Of a stretch of DNA of 64,000 bases, positions 15,001 through 25,774 are shown piece by piece. Made by a program: the position numbers and the translations under genes. Every line of letters starts with the position of its first letter. Position 1 is the stretch's first letter. The stretch spans positions 372,648 through 436,647 of the forward strand of contig VWZL01002054.1 of NCBI GenBank assembly GCA_013396915.1, in the 5' to 3' direction. Below the pieces are notes generated by a model. That model worked only from the letters and a program-made list of their open reading frames with translations. It had not been told where the DNA came from and made no database searches. The stretch comes from Stercorarius parasiticus (lineage: Eukaryota > Chordata > Aves > Charadriiformes > Stercorariidae).

Positions 15001-15899
15001 GCCCAGAAAAAAGGGCATGAGTGCCCATACATATACACGCATGAACAGGCAGCAATGAAGGGCTAGAATCCCATGACATGGGAACCCAGAGACCAAGGGA
15101 ATGAGAGAATTACCTGCATTTCATAGGAGGTGTGGGGGGTTTAGGTCAATTAAATAAACTAAGCAGTGCTAGGCAGTAAGCAGGGAAAGCTCTAGATCAA
15201 TAGTAATGGTCATGGAAAATGGAGTATAGATGAAGCTCAAGGAGGATAAGGTTGAGGGTCAGCATAAACTGACATTAATAGCTCAACAGGGCAATAAATG
15301 GCTAGAGGGTATCAGGGAACAGAGTTTACATATATTACAGTAAATAATAATTACCAAAATATATCCATTATGTGGGGTTTTCCTCTTTCCTCTAACACTT
15401 CTCCTGTTATTTTGCAGGATCTGAAGATACCTGGTACATTTCTGATACTAATTCATACACAAAATTAGCCAAAAAAATAATAATAATAATAAATTGTGAC
15501 CTGAAGACAATTACACTAACTTGAGAAAATAGATTTGATAACTACCATTAATAGATAGCTACCATTAGATAGCTATCGTTAAAAGTAACCGTAAAAGTAT
15601 TTGTACGTATGTACAGATATGTGTGTACGTATTCAGAAACCATTGCTGTGTAGAGCGCACTGCCAGTGACTCACGAATATGGATGTGTGTATGAGTGAAC
15701 AATCACGAGGTGGTTTCAAGGGCCCCTGAAATACCCAACAGCAGTGCCCTCCAAAGCACAGGAACAGGATGATACCAAAAGCCCCAGAACAATACACACC
15801 ATAACCAATTACTGACGTAAAATATCGCAACAACCTTGTGAAGCCCCTAAAACTAGAAGCAGAGATGGAGCTGGCTTTAGGAAGTACCTCTGACTAAAC
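9081..15899. other. non-coding DNA, no gene recognised
   Basis: No conserved protein or RNA gene is recognisable. Open frames such as 11431-12013 on the minus strand are unstructured and resemble no family. Short simple repeats occur, including a (TAA)n run near 15477-15492. A good polypyrimidine tract and CAG acceptor lies at about 15390-15418, but no matching coding exon follows. Confidence 0.6.
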
Positions 15900-15904
15900 C
15901 AGAG

Positions 15905-16570
15905 CAACCAGCTGGTGGGCACCATTGCTTCACTTGCAGCCCAGAAAGCCAACCACATCCTAGGCTGCACCAAAAGAAGCGTGGCCAGCAGGTTGAGCGA
16001 GGTGATTCTGCCCCTCTACTCTGCCCTGGTGAGAACCCACCTGAAGTACTGCATCCAGCTCTGGAGTCCTCAGCACAAGAAGGACATGGACCTGTTGGAA
16101 CAGGTCCAGCAGAGGGCCACGAAGATGATCAGAGGGCTGGAACACATCTCCTATGAAGACAGGCTGAGAGAGTTGGAGTTGTTCAGCCTGGAGAAGAGAA
16201 GGCTCCGGGGAGACCTTATAGCAGCCTTCCAGTACCTAAAGGGGGCCTACAGGAAAGGTGGGGAGGGACTCTTTATCAGGGAGTGTAGCGTTAGGATGAG
16301 GGGTAACGGTTTCAAATTGAAGGAGGGTAGATTTAGATTGGATATTAAGAAGAAATTCTTTACTGTGAGGGTGGTGAGACAGTGGAACAGGTTGCCCAGG
16401 GAAGTTGTGGATGCCCCATCCCTGGAAGTGTTCAAGGCCAGGCTGGATGAGACTTTGAGCAGCCTGGTCTAGTGGGAGGTGTCCCTGCCCATGGCAGGGG
16501 GGTTGGAACTAGATGATCTTTAAGGTCCCTTCCAACTCTAACCATTCTATGGTTCTATGATTCTGTGGTA
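15905..16570 (+). mobile_element. CR1 LINE 3' fragment (ORF2 C-terminus)
   Basis: This is a 5'-truncated chicken-repeat-1 retrotransposon in + orientation. An open frame from 15915 to 16472 (185 codons) reads through the C-terminal end of the CR1 reverse transcriptase protein, with the typical features [41 protein letters not shown] and [22 protein letters not shown]. The stop is followed by a short 3'UTR and by terminal octamer repeats of ATTCTATG type (16541-16568). The frame has no stop or frameshift, so this copy is fairly young. It lacks the RT catalytic core and cannot move by itself. It is the longest 3' coding fragment of this subfamily in the window. Confidence 0.93.
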
Positions 16571-19500
16571 CGTGTGTAGAATTGATCACTATGGCAGCCT
16601 CTGGTGCTGCATATGTAAGTATTATCTTTAAGTGGAAATTAATTTTTAATGCCTGTCTTTGCGTTTGATCTAATATCCCACCTTTGAGTCTTGGCTGCAA
16701 CTAGGATGCAGCAAATCAGAGTGAGACGGTTACAAAGAGAAATGGAGAGTCAGCAACAGGTCCAAATAGAGTCTCTAAGACATACCTTTTTCATTTACAC
16801 GTCTCTAGTGCAAGGAGGAAGAGACACACACTGGAGTATGAAACACAAGAATTGGGGAGTGGGGATAAATAAGGAACTTGTAAATATTTTCATGAATTCC
16901 AGCAGTTGTTTAGTTGTCTGCTTGTGTTTCCACATATCAAGTGACTCCATAAAATAGGTGGATTCTGGCCTTAAAAATTCCATTCATTGGAAACAGTGTG
17001 TTACAAATGGAAAACATGATTGCAACATATCTGGCATCCAGAGAGGGAGATTGTGGCAATTGGCTCTCAGGGAGCGCTGACAAAGTCCGTCTTTAGAAGG
17101 TTTCTCTCGGTCTGAGCATTCACGGTTTGTGCTCCCCGGGGGATGCTGCTTGGTTTATACAGCATCGCAGAAATTTGGAAGGAAAGAAGTTGGCGTGTTG
17201 AGAAAGGTCACACTATTGAGAACATAAAGTAACAACCAATTCAGCAGAATGAAAAGCCACGTGCTGCTGAGTGACCCGCTCCCCCCCCGCTGCAACCTGT
17301 TCTGGTCATCATCAGAGAAAAGAAAGGGTAAGGGCTAACAAAGGAGCAGGCCAGTTAGGTGACCTGACAGCTGCTAGGAGACAGACCTAAACCCAGTTGA
17401 TGTCTACAGTAATGAAAAAGCAATTAAAATGACACTGTGCTACTGCTATCGTCATGGATTCTGCTGTTGAAAGGCACAGACCAGATGATACTCATAATTT
17501 CTTATTGGATCCAGATCTTTGTTGGTGTTTCACAGTAAGTACCTATGTACCTGCTTTATGGCTGCTGTCTTCCTGACCGTTTCTGAGGGCCATGAATCTG
17601 TCTCCGCTCACCACTGTTTTACCTCACTCCTTGCTGAGGTTACTGATGCCGCAGCTTCCCATTCCCTAAAAAAGCTGCAGGAATTTTTTCTCATCTGACT
17701 TTCTGTCTGCTGGCCTCGGGCTAAGCCAGGCTGAACACATGGTGAGAGCAAGAAAGAGGGAAAGAAAGGAAATGTAAAGCAGAGAAAGATGTTCCATTTA
17801 CATACAAAGAAGAGCTGTTTAGGAAACATGTCTAGTGCTTTCCCCTTCCAGCTACCCTACTGGTACTTTGGCTACCACAACGTAGAATAGTAAACCTGCA
17901 TCTGTGGGGAAGAGAGAAGCATTTCCAGTCTGGAGATATAGAAGCAGACAAAGGAGGGAAGAAGCATTTGTTGTACTAATGCATCCTTCCAAATCCATGA
18001 AAGTACCTGGCACCTGACAGACCCGTAGGAAACAACCGGCCAGATCTTCCTTTGCAAGAAATCGCTTTGCACCACACTAAATGTGCCCCAGCCTGAAAGG
18101 TATCATAACGAGCTTAGACAAGATTTCCACATTTCCAGCCCTTTCTGATTCTCAGGGCTGATTTCAGGCCGCTCCTTTTCATTACCTACTTTTGGAGCTG
18201 TGACTATTTCTGCCCGTTGCCTGCTCAGTGAGCCAGGGCCCCAAATCCCCGAGTAGTAAATGCTATGAATCACGCAACACTCATAAAGTTGAAGGACGTA
18301 GTAGGAACAACAACAAAGCGAGGACACTGTGTGGTCCACACCCCAGCTGGAAAAGAGGAGATAGCCAACATTCCCCCGTACGAGGCTGGAATTGGGATAA
18401 GTTTTGAAAATTAGAGCTGCCTTCATGTGGCACTAATAAAGTCTGGGGGGAAGAATTGTGCAGAGCAGCCCAGATGAAGGAGGGCAGGGTGAGCATTATG
18501 CAAGTATCCAGATTTGCAGTTCTGCAGCTAAGCTACAAGAAGAGACTGGCCTAACGCTCTTGTCCTACAGATTTCAGCTCACGGCACTAAGATCAGAAAT
18601 CACCACAGCTGGCCACAAAAGCCAAAGGGAACACAAGGGTTACAGTCACAAGAAAATCAATTGTTTTGGAGAATTAGTGAAAGAATCCGGAGAATTTTGT
18701 ATTTTTCTCTCTTTTCATCTGAAGAGCTTTGTCACTTAGTGACAAAAGTAGATGTGCTTCTTTGCAAGGAAATTACAGACCAAACAGATCACACAGAGAA
18801 CAGGACTTCAGTGACAGGGAGCTACTTTAAAACCAAAGCAAACCAAACAAAACCAAACAAAACAAAACACAGGAAAAATAAAATGAGGGAAAAAATGCTG
18901 TTGCATAGGCTGGGCAGGAAGAAAGAAAAGAATGGTGAAGACTGCGTATGTGGAACAGACTGAATGACATACAGCTTCCCTCTTTAGGCCAACATCTTCA
19001 GTCACAAAAAAAAGGAAAAGGAAACATCCCCCCTTTTTCATGACTGAGAACCAAAGGCTTTAAAATATATGAAGCATCAGCAGATACTTTGTGTCTCCTC
19101 CAGAAAGGATGGGCCTTACACCACTGGCTTCCTGCAGCCCTGCTGCCTCCCTTCCCCCTTTCTCACTGCCCCAGCACAGCGACGGGTTGGGGCTTGCTCC
19201 CTCTTCACATCTTCATGACCCAGCTTGTGGATGCAGCAGGAAAATAAAGTGCATTTCCCTTCCCTGCAAGCCAGATAACCACAGGGCCTTCTTGGAAGTC
19301 TCCCCTTCTCAAACATCACTTACTAGAAGGGGGACTAAGGACAGATGTTCTCAAGACCTTGTAACCAACAGCTGGCTGCTCACAATGTCTCTGATGCAGC
19401 AGACAGCTTCAAGACGTGCACTGTGTACTTTGGTGTCTAAGACAGTGAATTCTGTGTGTGCGACCTAAAAAAATTGCTGTTGTTGGAAAAGGGCAGTATT

Positions 19501-20424
19501 TCCCACATACATTTGGCTCAGTCACACAGAGACCAGACATTTCATGTTCCTGGTAATGTTGCTTGCCACAAAAGCCAAGGAAAAATAAAGAGCATGTGAT
19601 GTAGGAGTAGAACAGCTTCTGACCTGAACAGTTTTCAAACCATTTCCATGGAACATGCTCTGCACAACCTGGCCAAGTCAATGGTCTTTAGCTCCAAAAG
19701 GTAAATTTAGCTCCTCTCCTAAATCCATTCTGGAGCAATGCCACCTGAAAGGTCAGATTGCTGTATGTTTTAGTGTCGCATGATGTAATTTAAGGGAATG
19801 ACAGATACAAAAATTATTAATCTCAATGGGACCTTTCCAATTTAAAAAAAAAAAAAAAAAGAAGAAGAAAGAAACGATCCACTGGGGTTCTGATACTTGG
19901 GAGCAGAGAGGGAGTGAGACATTTCAGGGACAGAAGCACCAAGGGAGTGGAAATTGTATGATGGCGTGTTACAGAGTCAGTCATTTAAACCAACTTTAGG
20001 GTTGGGGGCAAGAATAGGTAGCTTGGGGACTTGATTCATCACATCCTAAAGAAGACATCTAAAAGAGGTCAGATGAACTCTGCCCTGAAATTATTCATCT
20101 TTCTCTGCAGTTATAAAGAGAGTCTAACGTGACTATATCAGAGGTAGTTATCGGCCAAGTATAGAACAAAAGTGTATGACATGTTTAGAGGTTAGATGGA
20201 TCCCACCCAGACTTTCTGCTCCAGATTGATGTTGTTTTATTGTTTAATTTTTTTTGTCTTGCTGTCATCAGCAACAAATTCACTGGCATGCAGCAAGGCT
20301 AGCAAATCACAGAGAGAAGCTCAACCTTAGCAAGGGAGGATATATCCATTGTTTAAGAGGTGAAGGGCATTGAAAGATCAAAGGGGAGCCATAATCCTGC
20401 CTGTGCAAGTAGCATTTTGAACAT
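16571..20424. other. non-coding DNA, no gene recognised
   Basis: No recognisable coding exon is present. Simple sequence includes a C run at 17281-17288, an AAACA/AAACC-rich tract at about 18833-18872 and an A run at about 19844-19860. Open frames on both strands are short and resemble no known family. Confidence 0.6.
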
Positions 20425-20830
20425 AATCATACAAAACAGGACTGCAAAGGACCATGACAGGTCATCTGGCCCACCCCTTGCTCTAAGGCAAGATCCTTTC
20501 TTGCCTTAGACTTTCTAGCCTTGAACTGTTCTTGTCAAGTATGTGTCCAACTTGTACTTAAGAAGCCTCCAGGGACAAAGGTACTGTTCCCTCCTGCTTT
20601 ATTTACCCTTATGCATGCTTCACAGATACTTTTTTTTTCCTATTAAGCCCAAATTTCTCTTACTGCAACTTGTATGCTGTTCTCAGAGGATGTGGATAAG
20701 AGATTATTATCTTCTTTTCAGCTGCTTTTACGTAGCTGAAGGCTGTTATCACATCTTCCTCCAATCTTCTCATCTGTAGGCTAGTCTTTTCAATCTTCCC
20801 ATATATATGATTCTTGCTAAACCATTCTCA
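20425..20830 (-). mobile_element. old CR1/L3-type LINE relic
   Basis: The + strand reads as a heavily diverged reverse complement of a CR1-like 3' end. It starts with a 'catacaaaacaggactgcaa' stretch and 'GGTCATCTGGCCCACCCCTTGCT', the counterpart of the usual GGTCATCTAGTCCAACCCCC. At about 20730-20800 follows the 'AGCTGAAGGCTGTTATCACATC...TCTTCTCATCTGTAGGCTAG' region, which corresponds to the [11 protein letters not shown] coding part in antisense. Many substitutions point to an ancient insertion. Confidence 0.65.
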
Positions 20831-20959
20831 TTTCAAAATTAGTAGTGGCAATGCTGAAATTAATCTAGAATGGACAGATGTCGCCTCTCTTAGATATCTC
20901 TGAATCATCCTATATATTTTAGTTTATTTGATTAGCCTGACAAGTCACGCTGTGAGTTA

Positions 20960-21020
20960 TTGGGAAGTAAAATGAGCCCCATTTCACACAAGAGGACATA
21001 AGGCAGAGAGGATTTATTGT
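20960..21020 (-). repeat. possible MIR SINE relic
   Basis: The order CCCCATTTCACACAAGAGGA, then AAGGCAGAGAGGATTTA, follows the reverse complement of the MIR core (CCCCATTTTACAGATGAGGA, then GAGGCAGAGAGGTTAA). It is diverged and short. Confidence 0.45.
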
Positions 21021-21879
21021 TCTCCACTTTGCATATGTATCTCCACCACAGCCTAACTGCACACCAGAGCAAGCCTCAGGCACAGCCCAGCTCGTTCTCC
21101 ATGAGACGGAAACCGGGCGCGCAGGCTACAAGGGAGCCGCGGTGTGCTTTGGCCAGGTATTCAGTCGTGACAAGGCAGCGCAGCACAGTTTCTCGAAAAT
21201 ATAGCTAGATGCAACCGGAGACTAAGGTCAGGATTTCAAAAGCTGTTCAGGCATTGTGCTGTTCAGAATTGCAAGGTCTAAGTCCGTTTTACTTAGAGTC
21301 AGATACTTAATATATTGAAATACCTAATGATGCAAACATGTAACTAGTACTTAAACACCTCCCTCCTCCTCACTTTAGGCAGCCTGATGAAGTTAGAAAT
21401 TCCTGGAGAATTGTCTTTTTAGCCGCATCTGGTCTGTCCAGGGAGGTTGTAGCTCTTCTCATGCTCATTCATGTCACAACATTAATATTTTACAACTCTG
21501 CTACCAATGCAGCATAGGACACCATTCAAATAGGTGTTTAGAAACATATCTTCTAATGATTAATCTAGTGTTTGCATGACTGAAACCGAAGCACTTAGTG
21601 CTTTTAGGCATGTCATTACTGGTAAAAATGCAAGGCTTCATTCCAGGCTCTGGCATTGCTCTCGGAGTTGCAGCAGCTGCTTGTGAATCCCTGTTCATTG
21701 TGCTAAGACTGCCAATGGATATGGCTGGGAAATACAATAGGAGTGAAGGAGTGAAGAGGAATGTACAGTTTCTAGTTTTGCCTAATTTCCACATGTTTAT
21801 TAATTTTGATAGAACAGCAGGAAATCACACTCAACCACAAAGAGCCTGTTTAAAACCATCCTCAGAAAACACAGCTTTC
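21021..21879. other. non-coding DNA, no gene recognised
   Basis: No recognisable gene or transposon is present. The open frames around 21501-21888 on both strands overlap each other and have no family features. Confidence 0.55.
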
Positions 21880-21950
21880 ACATTTTAAAGACAGGGAACC
21901 GAGCACTTAGAGCCCACTGATTGGTCCAGTAACATCAGTAAACACTTATT
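21880..21950 (-). repeat. possible MIR SINE relic
   Basis: The + strand holds CATTTTAAAGACAGGGAAC followed by GAGCACTTAGAGCCCACTGA and TTGGTCCAGTAACA, which fits the reverse complement of MIR (CATTTTACAGACAGGGAAAC, then GAGGCACAGAG). It is diverged, with uncertain ends. Confidence 0.4.
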
Positions 21951-22164
21951 AAAATGAAGAATAAGCTGTGTGAAATGTAAACTTCAGGTAGTTGGACACC
22001 ATCCTGATCTATCACATGTAAATATTTTTATTTTTATTCAAGTAGAGTCGTCTGAAGATGATAAAACATGCTCAAGCTTTCAGGACCCAACAAATATTTG
22101 AAATTCTTCGCTTGTCTTTTCTTGGTTATAGTGACTGAGAAAGCAGAGAGAACTGTTCCAAAGG

Positions 22165-22405
22165 ATGATTTATTTTATCCTCCTTTACATATTAGGAAAA
22201 ATTTTTACACTGGAAGGGTTATCAAGCATTGGAACAGGCTGCACAGGGAAATGGTGGTATCGTCATCCCTGGAGGTATTTAAAAGACGGGTAGATGTAGT
22301 GCTTAGCGATACGGTTTAGTGATGGGTTTTGTCAGTGTTAGGTTCATGGTTGGATTTGATCATCTGAAAGGTCCCTTCCAACCTAAGCGATTCTATGACT
22401 CTATA
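22165..22405 (+). mobile_element. CR1 LINE 3' fragment, distinct subfamily
   Basis: This short CR1 3' end is in + orientation. The frame reads IRKNFYTGRVIKHWNRLHRE and SSLEVFKRRVDVVLSDTV before a stop at 22317-22319. It is followed by a 3'UTR containing 'GGTTCATGGTTGGATTTGAT' and 'AAAGGTCCCTTCCAACCTAA', then ATTCTATGACTCTAT. The UTR differs from that of the 15.9 kb copy, so it belongs to another CR1 subfamily. The 5' boundary is uncertain, because the open frame already starts at 22068. Confidence 0.85.
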
Positions 22406-22989
22406 TTACTTTCCTAAGCATCTTCAACTGAGTGGCTGCAAAAAAATTGTCAGAGTGATTGGCTTACGTGGTCATGGTATTTCACATTTTTTGTTTTATA
22501 GGGGAAACGGTCATATAAGTAGTCACACCACACTTCAAAGAGCAGATGGACAAATTGGCTTTTGGTTTCCTTGCTGGCTTGAGGGACCTTTCGGACAGGA
22601 GGTCCTCTTACCTTCATACAGTACGGTGACAGCCCTAGAGACGGATATTGCATACGAATGGGTCGCTCTGGATGCTTTAACCTCCACAGCCCCCCCCTGC
22701 CCGAACGCGGTGCCGGTGCCGTTGCGTTCTAGGTGCAGAAAATCAGATTAACGCCACGCCGGGGTTGGAGACAACGCATTCCCCGCAGAGAAATGGGTCC
22801 TAAAAGGCAGAATTAGTGCATTTCCGCGAACTACGAGCCGGAGAGGAGCGGGCGGGGAATCCGTGTGCACGCCATGAATAAACAAATAAATAAGCGCTCG
22901 AAGCGAGAACTAAAGCAGGGCCCCGGGCGGGACCGGGAGGCTGTGCAGCCCAGCTGCCCGGCGGCGGGGCCCTGAGGGCCGGCTGGGCT

Positions 22990-23130
22990 CCTCCCAACCT
23001 CCGCACCGCTCCGCACCACACCGCGCCCGGCCGCTCGGTCCCCCCAGCCTCGCCGGGGGAGCGCTGCCTGCCGCCGCCATGGCGTGAGGGGCGGCGGGGC
23101 CGGCAGGAGGAGGAGGAGGACCGTGGAGAG
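22990..23130 (+). other. DSE: candidate DSE 5'UTR exon 1 (start uncertain)
   Basis: A GC-rich leader ends at GGAGAG|GTAAGG, a near-perfect donor at 23131. The left end given here is a guess, as no TSS can be read from sequence. It holds GCCGCCATGG, the full Kozak consensus, at 23073-23082, but this ATG runs only Met-Ala before TGA (23085-23087). The exon is therefore non-coding apart from this minimal uORF. Assignment to DSE rests on orientation and position only. Confidence 0.45.
23079..23087 (+). promoter_or_regulatory. minimal uORF ATG-GCG-TGA
   Basis: A two-codon upstream ORF (Met-Ala-stop) lies in an ideal Kozak context in the predicted first leader exon. Such ORFs can make scanning ribosomes initiate and terminate at once, so later initiation depends on leaky scanning or reinitiation. 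Function is inferred; transcription of this segment is not shown. Confidence 0.4.
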
Positions 23131-23212
23131 GTAAGGAAGGAAGGCGGGGAGACGGGAGGTGGAGCGGGAGGGGGGGAGTCACTTTCTTCCTGGGTTTAAA
23201 AACGCCCCCCCC

Positions 23213-23373
23213 NNNNNNNNNNNNNNNNNNNNNNNNNNNNNNNNNNNNNNNNNNNNNNNNNNNNNNNNNNNNNNNNNNNNNNNNNNNNNNNNNNNNNNNN
23301 NNNNNNNNNNNNNNNNNNNNNNNNNNNNNNNNNNNNNNNNNNNNNNNNNNNNNNNNNNNNNNNNNNNNNNNNN
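23213..23373. other. assembly gap (161 N)
   Basis: A run of N interrupts the CpG island, entered from a C homopolymer on the left. The gap lies between the two candidate leader exons. An additional exon or alternative donor could be hidden in it. Long frames drawn through the N run are not real. Confidence 0.98.
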
Positions 23374-23644
23374 GCCCGGTGCAGCGGGGGTGGCCGGGGG
23401 CATCCGGCGGGGAGCAGCCGCCAGGAGCGTGCTTTTCCGTGCCGTCCCCGTCGGGGCGAAGGGCGATGGGGTGCGGGGGTGCTGCTAGGGCCCCGCTCCG
23501 GGACACCCGCCCCGAGGTGCGGGGCAGCCCGGCGGGGTGAGCCCCTCTTGTCCCCGGGGGGGGTGCGTGGGGGTAAACGCGGGTTTTTTGGTGTGAAGCG
23601 GGAGCTGCGGGCGCCGTGTGTGACAGCTTTCTGCTCTCCCCCAG

Positions 23645-23708
23645 CACCGCAAGAGCCTCCGAGCCTCCGGCTGGTGAGCGAAGCCTCCCAAACATGCGGG
23701 TGTGAAAG
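23645..23708 (+). other. DSE: candidate DSE 5'UTR exon 2
   Basis: A pyrimidine tract ending in CTCTCCCCCAG (acceptor AG at 23643-23644) precedes a 64-base segment closed by AAAG|GTAAGC (donor at 23709). It contains ATG CGG GTG TGA (23694-23705), a three-codon uORF, and no longer coding frame. A weaker internal donor, CTG|GTGAGC, lies at 23673. The strong splice signals on the DSE strand just downstream of the CpG island suggest a leader exon. Its link to DSE is inferred. Confidence 0.45.
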
Positions 23709-24360
23709 GTAAGCGGTAGCATCCTCGCCTTGCACCTAGGGAAGCTGAGAGACAGGAAAAGAGCCATCTGCCCCATGCGACTTCCTGCCGCTTTTCTGGG
23801 TTGGTGTGTTGGGGTTTTTTTTGTTGGGAAAGTCTTAAGTGGCCTGGGACCACAGCTGTTAACTCACGAAGCTCAGGCTCCTCATCCCCAGGACGGCAAG
23901 TCACAGTTCCTTTAGTTGGTATGTCGTGAAAGCCGTGCATCAGCACTTTGTGCATCTCATGCCAACTCTTAAAAGTCATTTTGGGATGAATGAAAGTAGC
24001 CATTCGCTCTGCTTTCCTGTCATTCCCTCTCGAAGCAATATAAAACTGTGATATTTTCAAGCTGGAGTAGCTTCTTTTTTTGCACATAAGCAATGGCAAT
24101 ATAAGAAATAGATACAATTGTGAACAAAATACAGGAAATATTGCTCAACTAGTTGCAGATTTCTGGTCACCCTTAAAAGATCAACTGCAATTTAAATAGC
24201 ACTAAAGTTTTAACATAGTCTAAACAAAGAAAATCTCGGCTAAATATTGCCACATTATGTTTATCATGCCAACAATTATCCAAACTCATTGCAGTATTTC
24301 AAAAAAGGAACAATTCAGCTGAAGGGCAGCAGTGGGAATCAATAATTCAGATGCTGTTTA

Positions 24361-24560
24361 TTACTCTGAAAGACTCTTGCTGGGTAGCCTTGGGCAAGTC
24401 ACTCCACCTCTCCATGGCTCTTTTTCCTTCCTCATAAAACAGATAAATCTGCTTGCTTGCTTCACAAGGGGTGTTGAGAAGTTTAATTAATTAATTTGTT
24501 TCATAACTGCTTGGAGATCCTAGGGTGCATTTTTCTACGGAAGCGCTAAATATTATTTTA
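24361..24560 (+). repeat. MIR-family SINE
   Basis: The order of blocks follows the MIR consensus in + orientation: 'CTTGGGCAAGTCACTCCACC' (consensus CTTGGGCAAGTCACTTAACC), a CTCTCCATGGCTC block, TTCCTCATAAAACAGATAA (consensus TCCTCATCTGTAAAATGGGGATAA), GGGGTGTTGAGAAGTTTAAT (consensus GGGTTGTTGTGAGGATTAAAT), and finally GGAAGCGCTAAATATTATT (consensus AAGCGCTCAATAAATGTT). It is an ancient amniote repeat, nearly full length in its core and 3' part. Confidence 0.8.
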
Positions 24561-25756
24561 AGTATGAGTTCTTTTACTGTGTGTCATTGCTTATATGTGT
24601 TTCTTCGGTGATCTAAATTAGCTACATTTTTAGTGGAAGTCAACAAAGTAGCAGTTCTGGATTTGGATTTTCTTGACTATCTGTAAACTTCACTAGGATG
24701 TGGAACCAAAATGTACTAATCTCAGCAATTTTATTGGGACAGAACTGCTGGTACTTTCACAAAGTGTCATTTTCTTTTCTTGCTATTCAGCATAAGAGTT
24801 TGTTTTTGTTGTTTCGCTTGAAGCATTGTGATACTTCGCATAATTTTGAACTGCCATGAAAAAAACTGAGTGCTGGTATTTAAAATGAGAAGAGTTTAAA
24901 AGCATATCTTTATCCTCTACTGTGGAGACTGACCTCAGAAGACACTTGGTGCTGGTTTTCCACTACACGTTCATATCCAGTTTCTTCTAAAATCTGTTCT
25001 TTGGTCATACAGAATATGAGTTGCAAAGGGAGAAATACATGAACTGAACAAATTGATTGCCTGTGGTAATAATCGATAGATTTCGGTTGCCCAGCTGAGC
25101 TCAGTTTTTGTTCTAGTTTATATTATTTGTTTTAACTAGATATTTAGTAACTGTCTGCACCACAATGGAGAGAATGTGTTTAATTACTGGGTTAAAGGTT
25201 AGATGTGATTTTCATCGGTTGCATACAGTTAAAAGTAAAAAGGAGTAGCTTAAAGCTAGTTTTAGAGTGACATCTCGGTTTTGGTACTTTCTAAAGGCTC
25301 ATCTCAAACACCATGCGCATGAAGTCTGTGTGTACCGTTTCTTTTCCTCAAGTACAGTAACAGCAAGCACATGGCGCTTTTTCAAAACTGAATTCAAATA
25401 AAGCCTAGATCAGTGGTGGTAGAAAGTCGTTCCCACCACCAGGCAGCTGTTGGGTTGTGAATGAACACAGTGAGCTTATTTGCTGGTGGAGAAATGGTCA
25501 CATCCATCAGTACCTGGCAGCCTGAGCAGTGAGAACTAGGGTTAAATGGGGCTGTAAATGAGTCTGTAAAACTAAGTGTCCTTTCTCTCAGCAGTGATTG
25601 CATTTAGCTGAAACTGAGTCACGTTCCTAGGCTTGTGTGGGGAACCTTGCACATCTGGCACCCACAACTTACTCTTAGCAACGAGCAGAAAGAAATTTAG
25701 TTACTACTGCTATTGTTCCTGGACATTTTGCAAGAAATAAAGCCTGTTTTCCTGCC

Positions 25757-25774
25757 TTTTTTTTTTTTTTTTTC
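25757..25774. repeat. T homopolymer tract
   Basis: An uninterrupted T run of about 18 bases lies in the presumed leader intron. It may be an old insertion tail or a simple slippage tract. Confidence 0.8.

Larger units (their letters stand above)
22680..23710 (+). promoter_or_regulatory. DSE: CpG island, likely main DSE promoter
   Basis: Base composition changes sharply to GC-rich with many CpGs, unlike the AT-rich flanks. A GGGCGGGG box (Sp1-type) lies at 22850-22857, and there is no TATA box in the usual place. Two candidate 5'UTR exons on the + strand with strong donors (GTAAGG at 23131, GTAAGC at 23709) follow. This is the only CpG island upstream of DSE in the window and points in the same direction, so I infer that it is the DSE promoter. 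It could be bidirectional or serve another transcript. A 161-base assembly gap interrupts it. Confidence 0.65.

Noticed and set aside
15960..16435. Minus-strand frames over the CR1 at 15.9 kb, and similar ones at 29.0, 34.1, 38.0 and 43.3 kb
   Set aside because: Antisense shadows of the CR1 reverse-transcriptase frame.
1..22600. Neighbouring gene such as TSPYL, NT5DC1 or FRK, expected near DSE in mammals
   Set aside because: No long intronless TSPYL-like frame and no recognisable exon of these genes was found on either strand.
22910..23776. 288-codon minus-strand frame through the CpG island
   Set aside because: Driven by GC-rich composition and by the run of N; Pro/Arg/Gly-rich with no recognisable domain.
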